This document shows positions 40,671-49,435 of a DNA stretch of 64,000 nt, piece after piece (the first letter of the stretch is position 1; each line of letters starts with the position of its first letter). The position numbers and the translations under genes are program-made. Origin of the DNA: Nonomuraea jiangxiensis (lineage in GTDB: Bacteria > Actinomycetota > Actinomycetes > Streptosporangiales > Streptosporangiaceae); assembly GCF_900099965.1 (NCBI RefSeq), contig NZ_FNDJ01000042.1:16596-80595 (forward strand). Reading direction: 5' to 3'. The notes beneath the pieces were generated by a model that worked only from the letters and a program-made list of their open reading frames with translations, was not told where the DNA came from and did not search any database.

Positions 40671-41488
40671 GCCGCACCCGCCGCCAGCGCGCGGTCGTCT
40701 ACCTCGGGCTCAGCGCCGGCCTGGTGCTGGTCGTCGGGCCGTTCCTGTGGACGGCGCTCAGCTCGGTCAAGCCCGAGCGGGAAATCAGGCGCGACCCGCC
40801 GACGTTCTGGCCGGAGACGTTCACCCTCGACAACTTCGCCGAGCTGTTCCAGCGGGTCGACATCGGCACCGCGTTCGTCAACAGCCTGCTCATCGCGCTC
40901 GTGCTGGTGGCCACCAACCTGCTGTTCTGCTCGATGGTCGGCTACGCCTTCGCCAAGCTCTCCTTCCGCGGCAAGAACCTCGCGTTCGGGCTGGTGCTGG
41001 TGCAGCTGGCGATCCCGGCGATCGTCCTCATGGTGCCGCAGTTCGTGCTGATCGCGAGGCTGGGCATGGTCAACACCTTCCTCGGGATCATCCTGCCCGC
41101 CGTGGTGGCGCCGATCGGCGTCTTCATGATGCGGCAGTTCATCTCCGACCTGCCGGACGAGCTGATCGACGCGGCCCGGGTCGACGGCGCCAGGGAGTTC
41201 CGGATCTTCTTCACCATCATCATGCCGCTGTGCGGGCCGGCGCTGGCCACGCTGGGGCTGATCACGTTCCTCAGCTCGTGGAACAACTTCCTCTGGCCGG
41301 CCGTGGTCGCGCAGAGCGAGAGCATGTACACCCTCCCGGTCGCACTCAACATCCTCAACGGCAACGAGGGCACCCACTACAACCTGCTGGTCGCCGGGTC
41401 GGTCGTGGTGATCGCACCCATCCTGTTCCTGTTCGTCTTCCTGCAGCGTTTCTTCATCCAGGGCATCGCCACCACCGGCCTCAAGTAG
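40667..41488 (+). CDS. Sugar ABC importer permease, MalG type
   Basis: A 273-residue permease with six helices and the EAA loop DELIDAARVDGAREFRIFFT. GTG 40667 is set by GGGGAGG upstream and the GTGA overlap. The C-terminus FFIQGIATTGLK is typical of MalG-type subunits. It pairs with the MalF-type subunit at 39747-40670. Confidence 0.92.
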   Translation: MSRTRRQRAVVYLGLSAGLVLVVGPFLWTALSSVKPEREIRRDPPTFWPETFTLDNFAELFQRVDIGTAFVNSLLIALVLVATNLLFCSMVGYAFAKLSFRGKNLAFGLVLVQLAIPAIVLMVPQFVLIARLGMVNTFLGIILPAVVAPIGVFMMRQFISDLPDELIDAARVDGAREFRIFFTIIMPLCGPALATLGLITFLSSWNNFLWPAVVAQSESMYTLPVALNILNGNEGTHYNLLVAGSVVVIAPILFLFVFLQRFFIQGIATTGLK

Positions 41489-41500
41489 AGGAGCACGCCC

Positions 41501-43006
41501 ATGCGCAAGACGGTCCTGTCAGGTCTGCTCGTACTGGTTCTAGCCGTCCCGGCCACCCCCGCGGCGGCCTCCGGGGACACCACGCTCCACCGCTACGCGA
41601 AGGACACGTGGCGGTCGATGGCGGCCATGGTGGAGCCGGCCACCGGCCTGCTGGCCGACAAGGTGACCGGCGACCTCAAGACCCGTGCCAAGGTCACCTC
41701 GCCCACCAACATCGGCACGTACCTGTGGAGCACGCTCGCCGCCCGCGACCTGCGCCTGATCGGCGGCGGCGACGCCACCGCCAGGGTCGGCAAGGTGCTG
41801 AGGGCGCTGGAACGGCTGGAGCGCGACACCCCCACCGGCCAGTTCTACAACTGGTACGACCCCGCCACCCTCCAGCTGGTCCGCACCTGGCCGGAGACGG
41901 GCGACGTCGTGCGCCCGTTCGCCTCCAGCGTCGACAACGGCTGGCTGGCCACGGCGCTCATGATGGTCCGCAACGCCATGCCCGCCCACGCCCCGGCCGC
42001 CAACCGCCTGCTGACCTCGATGGACTTCGAGTCCTACTACGATCCCGCCGCCCGCCCCGACGCGGGCACCGGGTTACTGCGCGGCGGCTTCTGGCCGGAG
42101 CCGCCGGACGGCTGCTACGTCGAGAGCGACTACGCCGGCACCGGCACCACGGTCTACTCGACCTGCCACCACTACGGCGCGCCCGCCGAGACCCGGATCG
42201 GCACCTACGTCGGCATCGCGCTGGGCCAGATCCCGCGCGAGCACTATTTCGGCCCCTACCGGACGTTCCCCGACAACGCCTGCGACTTCGGCTGGCAGGA
42301 CCAGAAACCGGTCGGCTCGTGGAAGCAGTACCTGGGGGTCAACGTGTGGGAGGGCACGTACGCCTACCGCGGCATGCGCTTCGTCCCGAACTGGGGTGGT
42401 TCGATGTTCGAGGCCCTGATGCCCGACCTCGTGGTCCCCGAGGCCGAGTGGGCGCCGCGCAGCTGGGGCCGTAACCACCCGGTGTTCGTCCGCGCCCAGA
42501 TCGAGCACGGGCTCGACGAAGCGAAATACGGCTACTGGGGCTTCTCTCCGTCCAACGACCCGCACGGCGGCTACCGCGAGTACGGCGTGGACCCGCTCGG
42601 CATGGACGAACCCGGATACACCTCCGACCGCGAGCGCACCGGGACCGACCCCGGCTACGAGGGCTGCCGCCCGGCCAAGCCCGAGCCGGCGGCCTACGGC
42701 GACGGCGTGGTGACGCCGCACGCCAGCTTCCTGGCGCTGCCGTACGCCCGCGACGCCGCCCTGGACAACCTGGCCAAGCTCCGCCGGAACTTCGACGTCT
42801 ACGGCCCCGGCGGCTTCTACGACTCCGTCGCCGTCCGCTCCGGGGTCGTGTCCAAGTGGTATCTCGCGCTCGACCAGGGCATGGCCATGGCCGCCCTGAG
42901 CAACACGCTCACCGGCGGCAACCTGCACCGTTACTTCGCCGGCTCCGGCGTCGAGGCCAAGCTGCGCCCGGTGATGCGCCTTGAGGAATGGGACGTTGAG
43001 GAATAG
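41501..43006 (+). CDS. Secreted glycoamylase-like (DUF3131/PF10091) glycoside hydrolase
   Basis: A 501-residue protein with a Sec signal peptide (RKTVLSGLLVLVLAVPATPA, cleaved near Ala23). The mature part is an (alpha/alpha)6-type domain: KDTWRSMAAMVEPATGLLAD, TNIGTYLWSTLAARDL, VDNGWLATALMM, then WGGSMFEALMPDL, ENIEHGL-like QIEHGLDEAKYGYWGFSPSN and TPHASFLALPY. These match the glycoamylase/GH144-like family seen next to glycan ABC importers. It starts 12 nt after the permease gene. The glycan substrate is unknown. It probably cuts a polysaccharide outside the cell to supply the importer. Confidence 0.85.
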   Translation: MRKTVLSGLLVLVLAVPATPAAASGDTTLHRYAKDTWRSMAAMVEPATGLLADKVTGDLKTRAKVTSPTNIGTYLWSTLAARDLRLIGGGDATARVGKVLRALERLERDTPTGQFYNWYDPATLQLVRTWPETGDVVRPFASSVDNGWLATALMMVRNAMPAHAPAANRLLTSMDFESYYDPAARPDAGTGLLRGGFWPEPPDGCYVESDYAGTGTTVYSTCHHYGAPAETRIGTYVGIALGQIPREHYFGPYRTFPDNACDFGWQDQKPVGSWKQYLGVNVWEGTYAYRGMRFVPNWGGSMFEALMPDLVVPEAEWAPRSWGRNHPVFVRAQIEHGLDEAKYGYWGFSPSNDPHGGYREYGVDPLGMDEPGYTSDRERTGTDPGYEGCRPAKPEPAAYGDGVVTPHASFLALPYARDAALDNLAKLRRNFDVYGPGGFYDSVAVRSGVVSKWYLALDQGMAMAALSNTLTGGNLHRYFAGSGVEAKLRPVMRLEEWDVEE

Positions 43007-43043
43007 ACCTCGTCCCGCCCACCCACTGAAAGGAAGCCCCTTG

Positions 43044-44840
43044 ATGAACACGGCCGCGCACCACGACTGGCAGGACCGCATCGGCCAGGCGTCCGGCGAG
43101 CCGGCCGCGGCCTCGCGGCCCGGCCTGGAGGCCCCCACCGGCCTCAGGGCGGTTCCGGGGGTCGGCCAGGTGACGCTGACGTGGGACCCGGTTCCCGGTG
43201 CCATCGGCTACCTGGTGCATCGGGACGGCGCGCCGGCCGCGCAGCCGGACGTGGACGTGCCCGCGGTGCCGTCCTGCCGGTTCGTGGACACCGGGCACGG
43301 GGCGGCGGCCTACTCGGTGGCCGCCGTCTCGGCCATGGACCACGTGGGCCCCCTGTCCCCGGAGGTGCACGCGGAGCCGCTGCCCGCCGCTCCGGGGGCC
43401 CCGGCGTCGTCGGTGTCCGTCCGGGTGGACGCCCGCCGGGTCACCGGCGAGCCGGCGCGGCCGTGGGCGTACATGGTGGGGTCCGAGCACCTGTCCCACC
43501 TGCTGAGCACGGACGAGACCGGCGGGCGGCCCATCGGCGAGGAGCTGGCAGGGGCGCTGCGGATCGTGCGCGACGAGCTCGGCGTCCAGACCGTCAGGGC
43601 GCACGCCATCCTCTGCGACGACCTGGGCGTCTACAAGGAGGTCGACGGGCGGGCCGTCCACGACTTCAGCCGGGTGGACGAGGTCTACGACACGGTGGTG
43701 GCCCTCGGGCTGCGGCCGATCGTGGAGCTCAGCTACATGCCACGCGACCTGGCCGCCGACCCCACGAAAACCGTCTTCGGCTACGGGGCTATCGTCTCGC
43801 CGCCGAAGGACTTCGAGGCCTGGAGCGACCTGGTCAGGGCGCTGGTCGAGCACCTGGCGGACAGGTACGGCATCCAGGAGCTGATCGACCACTGGGCCTT
43901 CGAGGTCTGGAACGAACCCAACCTTGCCGTCTTCTGGTCGGGCACGCCCGAGGAGTACTTCCTGCTCTATGACGTCACCGCCGCCGCCGTGAAGTACGTC
44001 CACCCGGACCTGCGCGTCGGCGGCCCCGCCTCGGCCGCGAACGGCTGGGTCGAGGAGCTGCTCGCCCACGTGGCGGAGTCGGGCGCCGCGCTCGACTTCC
44101 TGTCCACCCACACCTACGGCAACGCGCCGCTCGACTGGCGTCCCGCCTTGGCCCGGTACGGGATGGACGTGCCCGTCTGGTGGACGGAGTGGGGTCCCAC
44201 GCCGACCCACTTCCACGGCGTCGGTGACGGGCCCTTCGGGGCGTCGTTCCTGCTGCACGGCATGAAGTCGGCGGCCGGCCGGATCGCCGCGCTGTCGCAC
44301 TGGGTGGCCTCCGACCACTTCGAGGAGCTGGGCCGGCCGCCGCGGCTGTTCCACGGCGGGTTCGGCCTGCTGACCGTCGGCAACCTGCGCAAGCCCCGCT
44401 TCCACGCCCTCACCCTGGCGGCCCGGCTGGGCGACGCCGAGCTGGCCGCCACCCTCGACGGCGACGTAGGCGGCGTCGAGGTGTGGGCGGCCCGGCACGA
44501 CGACGGCCGGATCGGCGTACTGGTCTGGAACGGCACCCTCAACCACGCCCAGGCCGCCGGTGCGCCCGAGCTGGCGCGTACGGTCACGCTGACCGTCGAC
44601 GGACTGGACGGCGCCCGCACGCTCACCCATCACCGCATCGACGCGGGCCACTCCAACGTGGAGGCGGCCTGGCAGTCGATGGGCGGCGGCGACTGGCCGG
44701 CGGGCGAGCAGTGGGACGAGCTGCGCGCCGGCAACACGCTGGAGGAGCTGGCCCCCGCGCGCAGGGTCGAGGGCGGCACCGTCACGCTGGAGTTCGAGCT
44801 GCCCATGCCGGGCGTCTCCTTCATCGAGCTGACACCCTAG
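43044..44840 (+). CDS. GH39 glycoside hydrolase with N-terminal FnIII-like domain
   Basis: A 598-residue intracellular protein (no signal peptide). Residues ~28-110 are a fibronectin III-like domain (PTGLRAVPGVGQVTLTWDPV). The GH39 barrel follows, with the acid/base Glu in FEVWNEPNLAVFW and the nucleophile Glu in VWWTEWGPTP; a beta-sandwich closes the chain. GH39 members are beta-xylosidases, iduronidases and related enzymes. ATG 43044 has AAAGGAAG upstream. It is the last gene of the LacI operon and a strong terminator follows. Confidence 0.9.
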   Translation: MNTAAHHDWQDRIGQASGEPAAASRPGLEAPTGLRAVPGVGQVTLTWDPVPGAIGYLVHRDGAPAAQPDVDVPAVPSCRFVDTGHGAAAYSVAAVSAMDHVGPLSPEVHAEPLPAAPGAPASSVSVRVDARRVTGEPARPWAYMVGSEHLSHLLSTDETGGRPIGEELAGALRIVRDELGVQTVRAHAILCDDLGVYKEVDGRAVHDFSRVDEVYDTVVALGLRPIVELSYMPRDLAADPTKTVFGYGAIVSPPKDFEAWSDLVRALVEHLADRYGIQELIDHWAFEVWNEPNLAVFWSGTPEEYFLLYDVTAAAVKYVHPDLRVGGPASAANGWVEELLAHVAESGAALDFLSTHTYGNAPLDWRPALARYGMDVPVWWTEWGPTPTHFHGVGDGPFGASFLLHGMKSAAGRIAALSHWVASDHFEELGRPPRLFHGGFGLLTVGNLRKPRFHALTLAARLGDAELAATLDGDVGGVEVWAARHDDGRIGVLVWNGTLNHAQAAGAPELARTVTLTVDGLDGARTLTHHRIDAGHSNVEAAWQSMGGGDWPAGEQWDELRAGNTLEELAPARRVEGGTVTLEFELPMPGVSFIELTP

Positions 44841-44852
44841 CCGCCGCTCGTG

Positions 44853-44884
44853 AGCCCGCCGACCGCGCTTCGCGTCGGCGGGCT
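44853..44884 (+). terminator. Rho-independent terminator of the LacI operon
   Basis: AGCCCGCCGAC (44853-44863) pairs with GTCGGCGGGCT (44874-44884); the loop can add a GCG/CGC mini-stem. TTTCGGTTT follows. It ends the operon 37487-44840. Confidence 0.85.
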
Positions 44885-44911
44885 TTTCGGTTTCAGGAAG
44901 GTTTCGAACTC

Positions 44912-44966
44912 TTGACAGGGGGATGGCCACGCCTCAGTATCTTCACCACTAACTTTATTCCTAAAG
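44912..44966 (+). promoter_or_regulatory. Promoter and operator of the ROK operon
   Basis: A consensus -35 TTGACA (44912-44917) is followed after 17 bp by CAGTAT (44935-44940) as possible -10. CTTTA-TTCC-TAAAG (44953-44966) is a perfect 5-bp inverted repeat in an AT-rich patch, suited to the ROK repressor encoded 13 nt downstream. Confidence 0.65.
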
Positions 44967-44978
44967 AAAGTCCCTCAT

Positions 44979-46229
44979 ATGGCAGGCACGGACCGCGGCG
45001 ACCTCACCAGGACGGCGATCCTCGCCCTCCTGGGCACGGTCGGCCCGCTGAGCCGCAGCGAGATCGCCCGCGAGCTGGATCTCAGCCCGGCCACCGTCAC
45101 GCAGCTCACCAAGGAGCTCATCGGGCACGGGATGCTGGAGGAGCTGGACCTGAAGCCGTCCCGCGGCGGCCGTCCGGCCCAGCGGCTCGGGCTGGTGGGC
45201 AGCGCCGGGCGGGCGCTCGGGGTGAAGGTGACGGCCGACCACCTGGTGCTGGTGGACGTACGGCTCGACGGCGAGGTGCTCGGCTCCTGGGAAAGACCCC
45301 ACGACCCGGCGGCCCCGGACGCGCTGGAGCACCTGGCGGACGCGGTGGAGTCCGTGGTCCGCGAGATCTCCGGGGTGCCGCCGCTGCTGGGCGTCGGGGT
45401 CGGGGTGCCGGGCAGCGTGGACGACCAGGCCGTCGGCACCGTCAACGCGCCGACGCTCGGCTGGCAGGCCATGCCGGTGGGTGAGCGGCTGCGTCGCCGG
45501 CTCAACCTGCCCGTCCTGGTCGAGAACGACGTGAACGCGCTGGCCGCGGCCGAGCGCCTGTACGGCCGGGGGCGTACGCACAGTGACTTCCTCGTGCTGA
45601 CGATCGGGCGCGGCGTCGGCGCGGCGATCGTCGCGGACGGCCGGGTCTACCGGGGTGCGCGGGGCGGCGCGGGCGAGTTCGGGCACCTGCCGGTGGACCC
45701 CGAGGGGCCGACCTGCGGGTGCGGCGCCCGGGGGTGCCTGGAGGCGTTCGTCGGCTCGGCCGGGCTGCTGGCCACCGCCCGCGCCAGGCACGCCCAGGCT
45801 CAGGGGGGCGGCCGGCCGGGCGCGGACCCGGCTCAGGCGGACGCGCGTGACCCGCTCGGCGCGGTGGCCGCGCTCGGGCGGGCGGCGGCGGGCGGTGACG
45901 TGGTCGCCCGGGAGGTGTTCGCCGAGGCCGGGGCGATCCTGGGCCGCGCCACGGCGGGGCTGATCAACGTGGTGGACCCGGAGGTCGTGGTGGTGCTCGG
46001 CGAGGGCACGGCCGACTGGCCGCTGTGGCGCACCGGTTTCGAGCCGGCCCTGCGCGCGCAGTTGTACCCGGGGCGGCGCGACATCTCCGTCGAGGTGGAG
46101 AGCTGGGACGACACGAGCTGGGCGCAGGGGGCGGCGGCCCTCGTGCTGGCCACCCCGTTCGACTCCGCCGGAGCGGCGGGCGAGCAGGGCCGCCTGGTCC
46201 GCGCCCGCCTGATCGGAGCCCCCTCATGA
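44979..46229 (+). CDS. ROK-family transcriptional repressor
   Basis: A 416-residue ROK protein. The N-terminal winged helix has LSRSEIARELDLSPATVTQL and RGGRPAQRLGL. The kinase-like core has GVGVGVPGSVD, VENDVNALAAAERLYGRG and the zinc motif GPTCGCGARGCLEAF (C-x-C-x4-C form). It probably represses the sugar operon behind it and responds to a sugar or sugar phosphate. ATG 44979 lies just after the operator, so the leader is short. Its end overlaps a tiny repeat-derived ORF. Confidence 0.92.
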   Translation: MAGTDRGDLTRTAILALLGTVGPLSRSEIARELDLSPATVTQLTKELIGHGMLEELDLKPSRGGRPAQRLGLVGSAGRALGVKVTADHLVLVDVRLDGEVLGSWERPHDPAAPDALEHLADAVESVVREISGVPPLLGVGVGVPGSVDDQAVGTVNAPTLGWQAMPVGERLRRRLNLPVLVENDVNALAAAERLYGRGRTHSDFLVLTIGRGVGAAIVADGRVYRGARGGAGEFGHLPVDPEGPTCGCGARGCLEAFVGSAGLLATARARHAQAQGGGRPGADPAQADARDPLGAVAALGRAAAGGDVVAREVFAEAGAILGRATAGLINVVDPEVVVVLGEGTADWPLWRTGFEPALRAQLYPGRRDISVEVESWDDTSWAQGAAALVLATPFDSAGAAGEQGRLVRARLIGAPS

Positions 46230-46318
46230 GCGCCCGCCCGATCCTCGACCGCCCGATCCTCGACCGTCCGATCCTCGCCCGCCTGATCCTCGCCCGCCTG
46301 ATCGGGGCCGGCTCATGA
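46226..46318 (+). CDS. 30-residue repeat-derived ORF coupled at both ends
   Basis: ATG 46226 overlaps the ROK stop (ATGA) and the TGA 46316-46318 overlaps the permease start (ATGA). The peptide is MSARPILDRPILDRPILARL followed by ILARLIGAGS. It is built from four 15-bp repeats. Its end (CGCCCGCCTGATCGG...CTCATGAGCG) copies the end of the ROK gene, so it looks like a tandem duplication of the ROK/permease junction. It may be translated only as a relay between the two genes. A functional peptide is doubtful. Confidence 0.5.
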   Translation: MSARPILDRPILDRPILARLILARLIGAGS

Positions 46319-47256
46319 GCGTCCGGGAGGCCCTGCCCGATGCGCCGCCCCGGGCGCCCGTCACCCACGCGCGCCCGAAGCGGCGCGGCGGGTGGCGCTA
46401 CGCCGGCACGGTCGCGCTGTTCCTGCTGCCGAGCCTGGTGCCGCTGGTCCTCTACACGCTGATCCCGATGGTCGGCTCCTTCTGGACCAGCCTGCACGAG
46501 TGGGACCTCATCACCGAGATGCGCTGGGTGGGCCTCGGCAACTACGTCGAGCTCATCGGCGACCCCGACACCCGGGCCGCGTTCCTGCACACGCTGTACT
46601 TCATCGCCGGTTACCTGCCGCTGGTCTACCTCGGCGGCCTGGGCCTCGCGGTGCTGCTCAACCGGGCGATGCCCGCACGCGGCCTGCTGCGCGGCGTCTA
46701 CTTCCTGCCCGTGATCACGAGCTGGGTGGTCGTCGCGCTGATGTGGAAGTGGCTGCTCAACCCGGCCAGCGGCATCGTCAACTGGGCGCTCGGCCTGGTG
46801 GGCGTGAGCGGGCCCGGCTGGTGGACCGACCCCGACTGGGCGATGCCGTCGATCATCCTCGCCTCGGCCTGGAAGGACCTGGGGTTCGTAATGATCATCC
46901 TGCTGGCCGGGCTGCAGGCGATCCCCCGGGAGTACCAGGAGGCCGCCATGGTGGACGGCGCGACGGCCTGGCGCAGGTTCCGGCACATCACGCTGCCGCT
47001 GCTGTCGCCCTCGACGTTCTTCGTGGTGGTGATCTCGCTGATCAACGGCTTCCAGGTGTTCGACCAGGTCCAGATCATGACGGGCGGCGGGCCGGGGGGC
47101 GCGACGCAGGTGGTGGTCTCGCAGATCTACGACCTCACCTTCCGCTACGGCCGGGCCGGTGCCGCCTCGGCGCTGTCGTGGCTGCTGTTCGCGCTCGTGC
47201 TCCTGGTCACGATCGTGCAGATCCGGGGCCAGAGGCGGTGGGTGACCTATGGGTGA
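46315..47256 (+). CDS. Sugar ABC importer permease, MalF type
   Basis: A 313-residue permease with six helices and the EAA loop EYQEAAMVDGATAWRRFRHI. It ends after QIMTGGGPGGATQVVVSQIY. The first 30 residues are a Pro/Arg-rich cytoplasmic tail. It overlaps the repeat-derived ORF upstream and the second permease downstream by 8 nt. It belongs to the ROK-controlled alpha-glucan operon. Confidence 0.91.
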   Translation: MSVREALPDAPPRAPVTHARPKRRGGWRYAGTVALFLLPSLVPLVLYTLIPMVGSFWTSLHEWDLITEMRWVGLGNYVELIGDPDTRAAFLHTLYFIAGYLPLVYLGGLGLAVLLNRAMPARGLLRGVYFLPVITSWVVVALMWKWLLNPASGIVNWALGLVGVSGPGWWTDPDWAMPSIILASAWKDLGFVMIILLAGLQAIPREYQEAAMVDGATAWRRFRHITLPLLSPSTFFVVVISLINGFQVFDQVQIMTGGGPGGATQVVVSQIYDLTFRYGRAGAASALSWLLFALVLLVTIVQIRGQRRWVTYG

Positions 47257-48121
47257 GCCGCGAGGACGGATCAGGAGCGAGGCGAGGACCTCCACCCGAG
47301 CCCTCTGGGCGAAGCCCCGCCGGATGGCGCGCTACGCCGTGGTGGGTCTCGGCGCGCTGGCGATGTTGTTCCCGTTCGCCTGGGCGGTGATCACTTCGAT
47401 CACGCCGAGCGACGCCGTGTTGTCCGTGCCGCCCGACTTCACCCCCGAGGGCGCGAGCCTCGACGCGTACGGGCGGCTGCTGGAGACGCTGCCGTTCTGG
47501 CGGATCGTGCTCAACAGCGCCTGGATCGGCGCCGCCTCCACCACGTTGCAGCTCGTCACCAGCGCGATGGCGGCCTACGCGTTCGCCCGGCTGCCCTTCC
47601 CCGGGCGGGGCGCGTTGTTCGCGGTCTACCTGGCGACGCTGATGATGCCGCTGCCGGTGCTGGTCGTGCCGCTGTTCATCGAGATGCGCGCGTTCAACCT
47701 GGTCGACACCTACTTCGCGCTGCTCGCGCCGACGATCGCCTCGGCGTTCGGCGTGTTCCTGCTGCGGCAGGCCATCAACCAGGTGCCCCGCGAGTTCGAC
47801 GAGGCGGCCGTGCTCGACGGTGCCGGGCACTTCCGCATCTTCCTGTACGTGGTGCTGCCGCTGATCCGCCCGGCGCTGGCCACGTTCGCCATCTTCGGCT
47901 TCATGGCGAGCTGGAACAGCTACCTCTGGCCGTTGATCATCATCAAGTCGCCGGAGTTCATGACCCTGCCGCTGGGCCTGGCGACCCTGCACGGTCAGTT
48001 CACCACGCAGTGGGACGTGGTGATGGCGGGCTCGGTCGTCAGCGTCGTCCCGATCCTCATCCTGTACGTCTTCGCGCAGAAGCACGTCATCGCCAGCGTC
48101 GCGCAGAGCGGGCTCAAGTAA
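47249..48121 (+). CDS. Sugar ABC importer permease, MalG type
   Basis: A 290-residue permease with the EAA loop EFDEAAVLDGAGHFRIFLYV and a C-terminus HVIASVAQSGLK. ATG 47249 overlaps the MalF-type gene by 8 nt. The receptor gene follows after 12 nt. Again no ATPase is encoded nearby. Confidence 0.92.
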   Translation: MGEPRGRIRSEARTSTRALWAKPRRMARYAVVGLGALAMLFPFAWAVITSITPSDAVLSVPPDFTPEGASLDAYGRLLETLPFWRIVLNSAWIGAASTTLQLVTSAMAAYAFARLPFPGRGALFAVYLATLMMPLPVLVVPLFIEMRAFNLVDTYFALLAPTIASAFGVFLLRQAINQVPREFDEAAVLDGAGHFRIFLYVVLPLIRPALATFAIFGFMASWNSYLWPLIIIKSPEFMTLPLGLATLHGQFTTQWDVVMAGSVVSVVPILILYVFAQKHVIASVAQSGLK

Positions 48122-48133
48122 AGGAATCCCCCC

Positions 48134-49399
48134 ATGTCACGACACATCAAGATCGCCGGCGCCGTCGCGGCGGCCGCGTTGCTCGCCACCGCCTGCTCGC
48201 AGGGATCGGCCACCAGGGGCACCACCGCCGAGGCCGGCGGCAAGGTGACGTTGCGGTACTTCACCTTCTCCGCCGCGCCCGACCACGTGAAGGACCTCGA
48301 CACGATCGAGAAGGCCTTCGAGAAGGAGAACCCGAACGTGGACGTGGTCGTCGAGACCGCACCCTTCGACCAGTACTTCACCAAGCTGCAGACCAGCATC
48401 GCCGGCGGCACCGCGCCTGACACGTTCGAGCTCAACTACGAGAACTTCGTCACCTACGCCAGCGCCGGCTCCCTGCTCGACCTCGGCACGGTGGCGGGCG
48501 ACGGCGACACCTCGGTGTACGCGCAGGAGTCGCTCAACGCCTTCAAGCAGGACGGCAAGCAGTACGGATTGCCCGCCTCGTTCTCCACGGTCGTGCTCTT
48601 CTACAACAAGGACCTGTTCGACAAGGCCGGCGTGCCCGTGCCGACGGCGGACTGGACGTGGGAGGACGAGCAGGCGGCCGCCGAGAAGCTGACCGACAGG
48701 AAGAAGGGCGTCTACGGCGACTTCCAGCCGGTGCAGTTCTTCGAGTTCTACAAGACGCTCAAGCAGACGGGCGGCGAGTTCCTGTCGGCCGACGGCAAGA
48801 AGTCGGCCTTCAACAGCCCGCAGGGCGTCAAGGCCGCCAACTGGCTGGTGTCCAAGGTGGGCAAGACGATGCCGACCGAGGCCGAGATCGGCGGCACGGC
48901 GGACTACGACACCAACCTCTTCAAGTCCGGCAAGCTCGCCATGTGGCACAACGGCATCTGGCAGTTCGCCGGCCTCAAGGACGTGCCCTTCGAGTGGGAC
49001 GTCGTCGTCGAGCCGGGTGACTCGGCCAAGGCCAGCGCGGTCTTCCACAACGCGGTGGCGGCCTCCTCGACCACCAAGCACGGCAAGGAGGCCTGGGCCT
49101 GGGCCCGGTTCCTGTCGGCGTCCAACACCGCGGCGACCACCCGCATCCAGTCGTCGTGGGAGCTGCCGCCGATCTCCGACCAGCAGATCCTGTCCGGTTA
49201 TCTCAAGGATCCGAAGCCCGCCAACCGGCAGGCGGTCTTCGACTCGCTCAAGTCCATCGCGCTGCCTCCGGTGATCAAGCGCCAGCAGGAGATGCAGGAC
49301 GCGGTGACCAAGGAGCTCAGCGAGGCCGCGGCCGGGCGCAAGAGCGTCGAGGACGCGCTCAAGGCGGCCGCCACCGAAGTCGACGCGCTGCTCGGCTAG
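48134..49399 (+). CDS. Sugar ABC importer substrate-binding lipoprotein
   Basis: A 421-residue sugar receptor. The signal peptide ends with lipobox ATAC near residue 21. Landmarks are TLRYFTFSAAPDHVKDLDTI, YGLPASFSTVVLFYNKDLFD and KLAMWHNGIWQFAGL. The receptor gene follows its permease genes, the reverse of the LacI operon order. Neighbouring GH31 and GH15 genes suggest an alpha-gluco-oligosaccharide ligand. Confidence 0.92.
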   Translation: MSRHIKIAGAVAAAALLATACSQGSATRGTTAEAGGKVTLRYFTFSAAPDHVKDLDTIEKAFEKENPNVDVVVETAPFDQYFTKLQTSIAGGTAPDTFELNYENFVTYASAGSLLDLGTVAGDGDTSVYAQESLNAFKQDGKQYGLPASFSTVVLFYNKDLFDKAGVPVPTADWTWEDEQAAAEKLTDRKKGVYGDFQPVQFFEFYKTLKQTGGEFLSADGKKSAFNSPQGVKAANWLVSKVGKTMPTEAEIGGTADYDTNLFKSGKLAMWHNGIWQFAGLKDVPFEWDVVVEPGDSAKASAVFHNAVAASSTTKHGKEAWAWARFLSASNTAATTRIQSSWELPPISDQQILSGYLKDPKPANRQAVFDSLKSIALPPVIKRQQEMQDAVTKELSEAAAGRKSVEDALKAAATEVDALLG

Positions 49400-49435
49400 C
49401 CGTTCCCCCCTTTCTACCCACTCAGGAGAGAATCG

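Noticed and set aside
46246..46305. A CRISPR-like repeat array
   Set aside because: The 15-bp units are contiguous and coding, without spacers. They are a tandem duplication.
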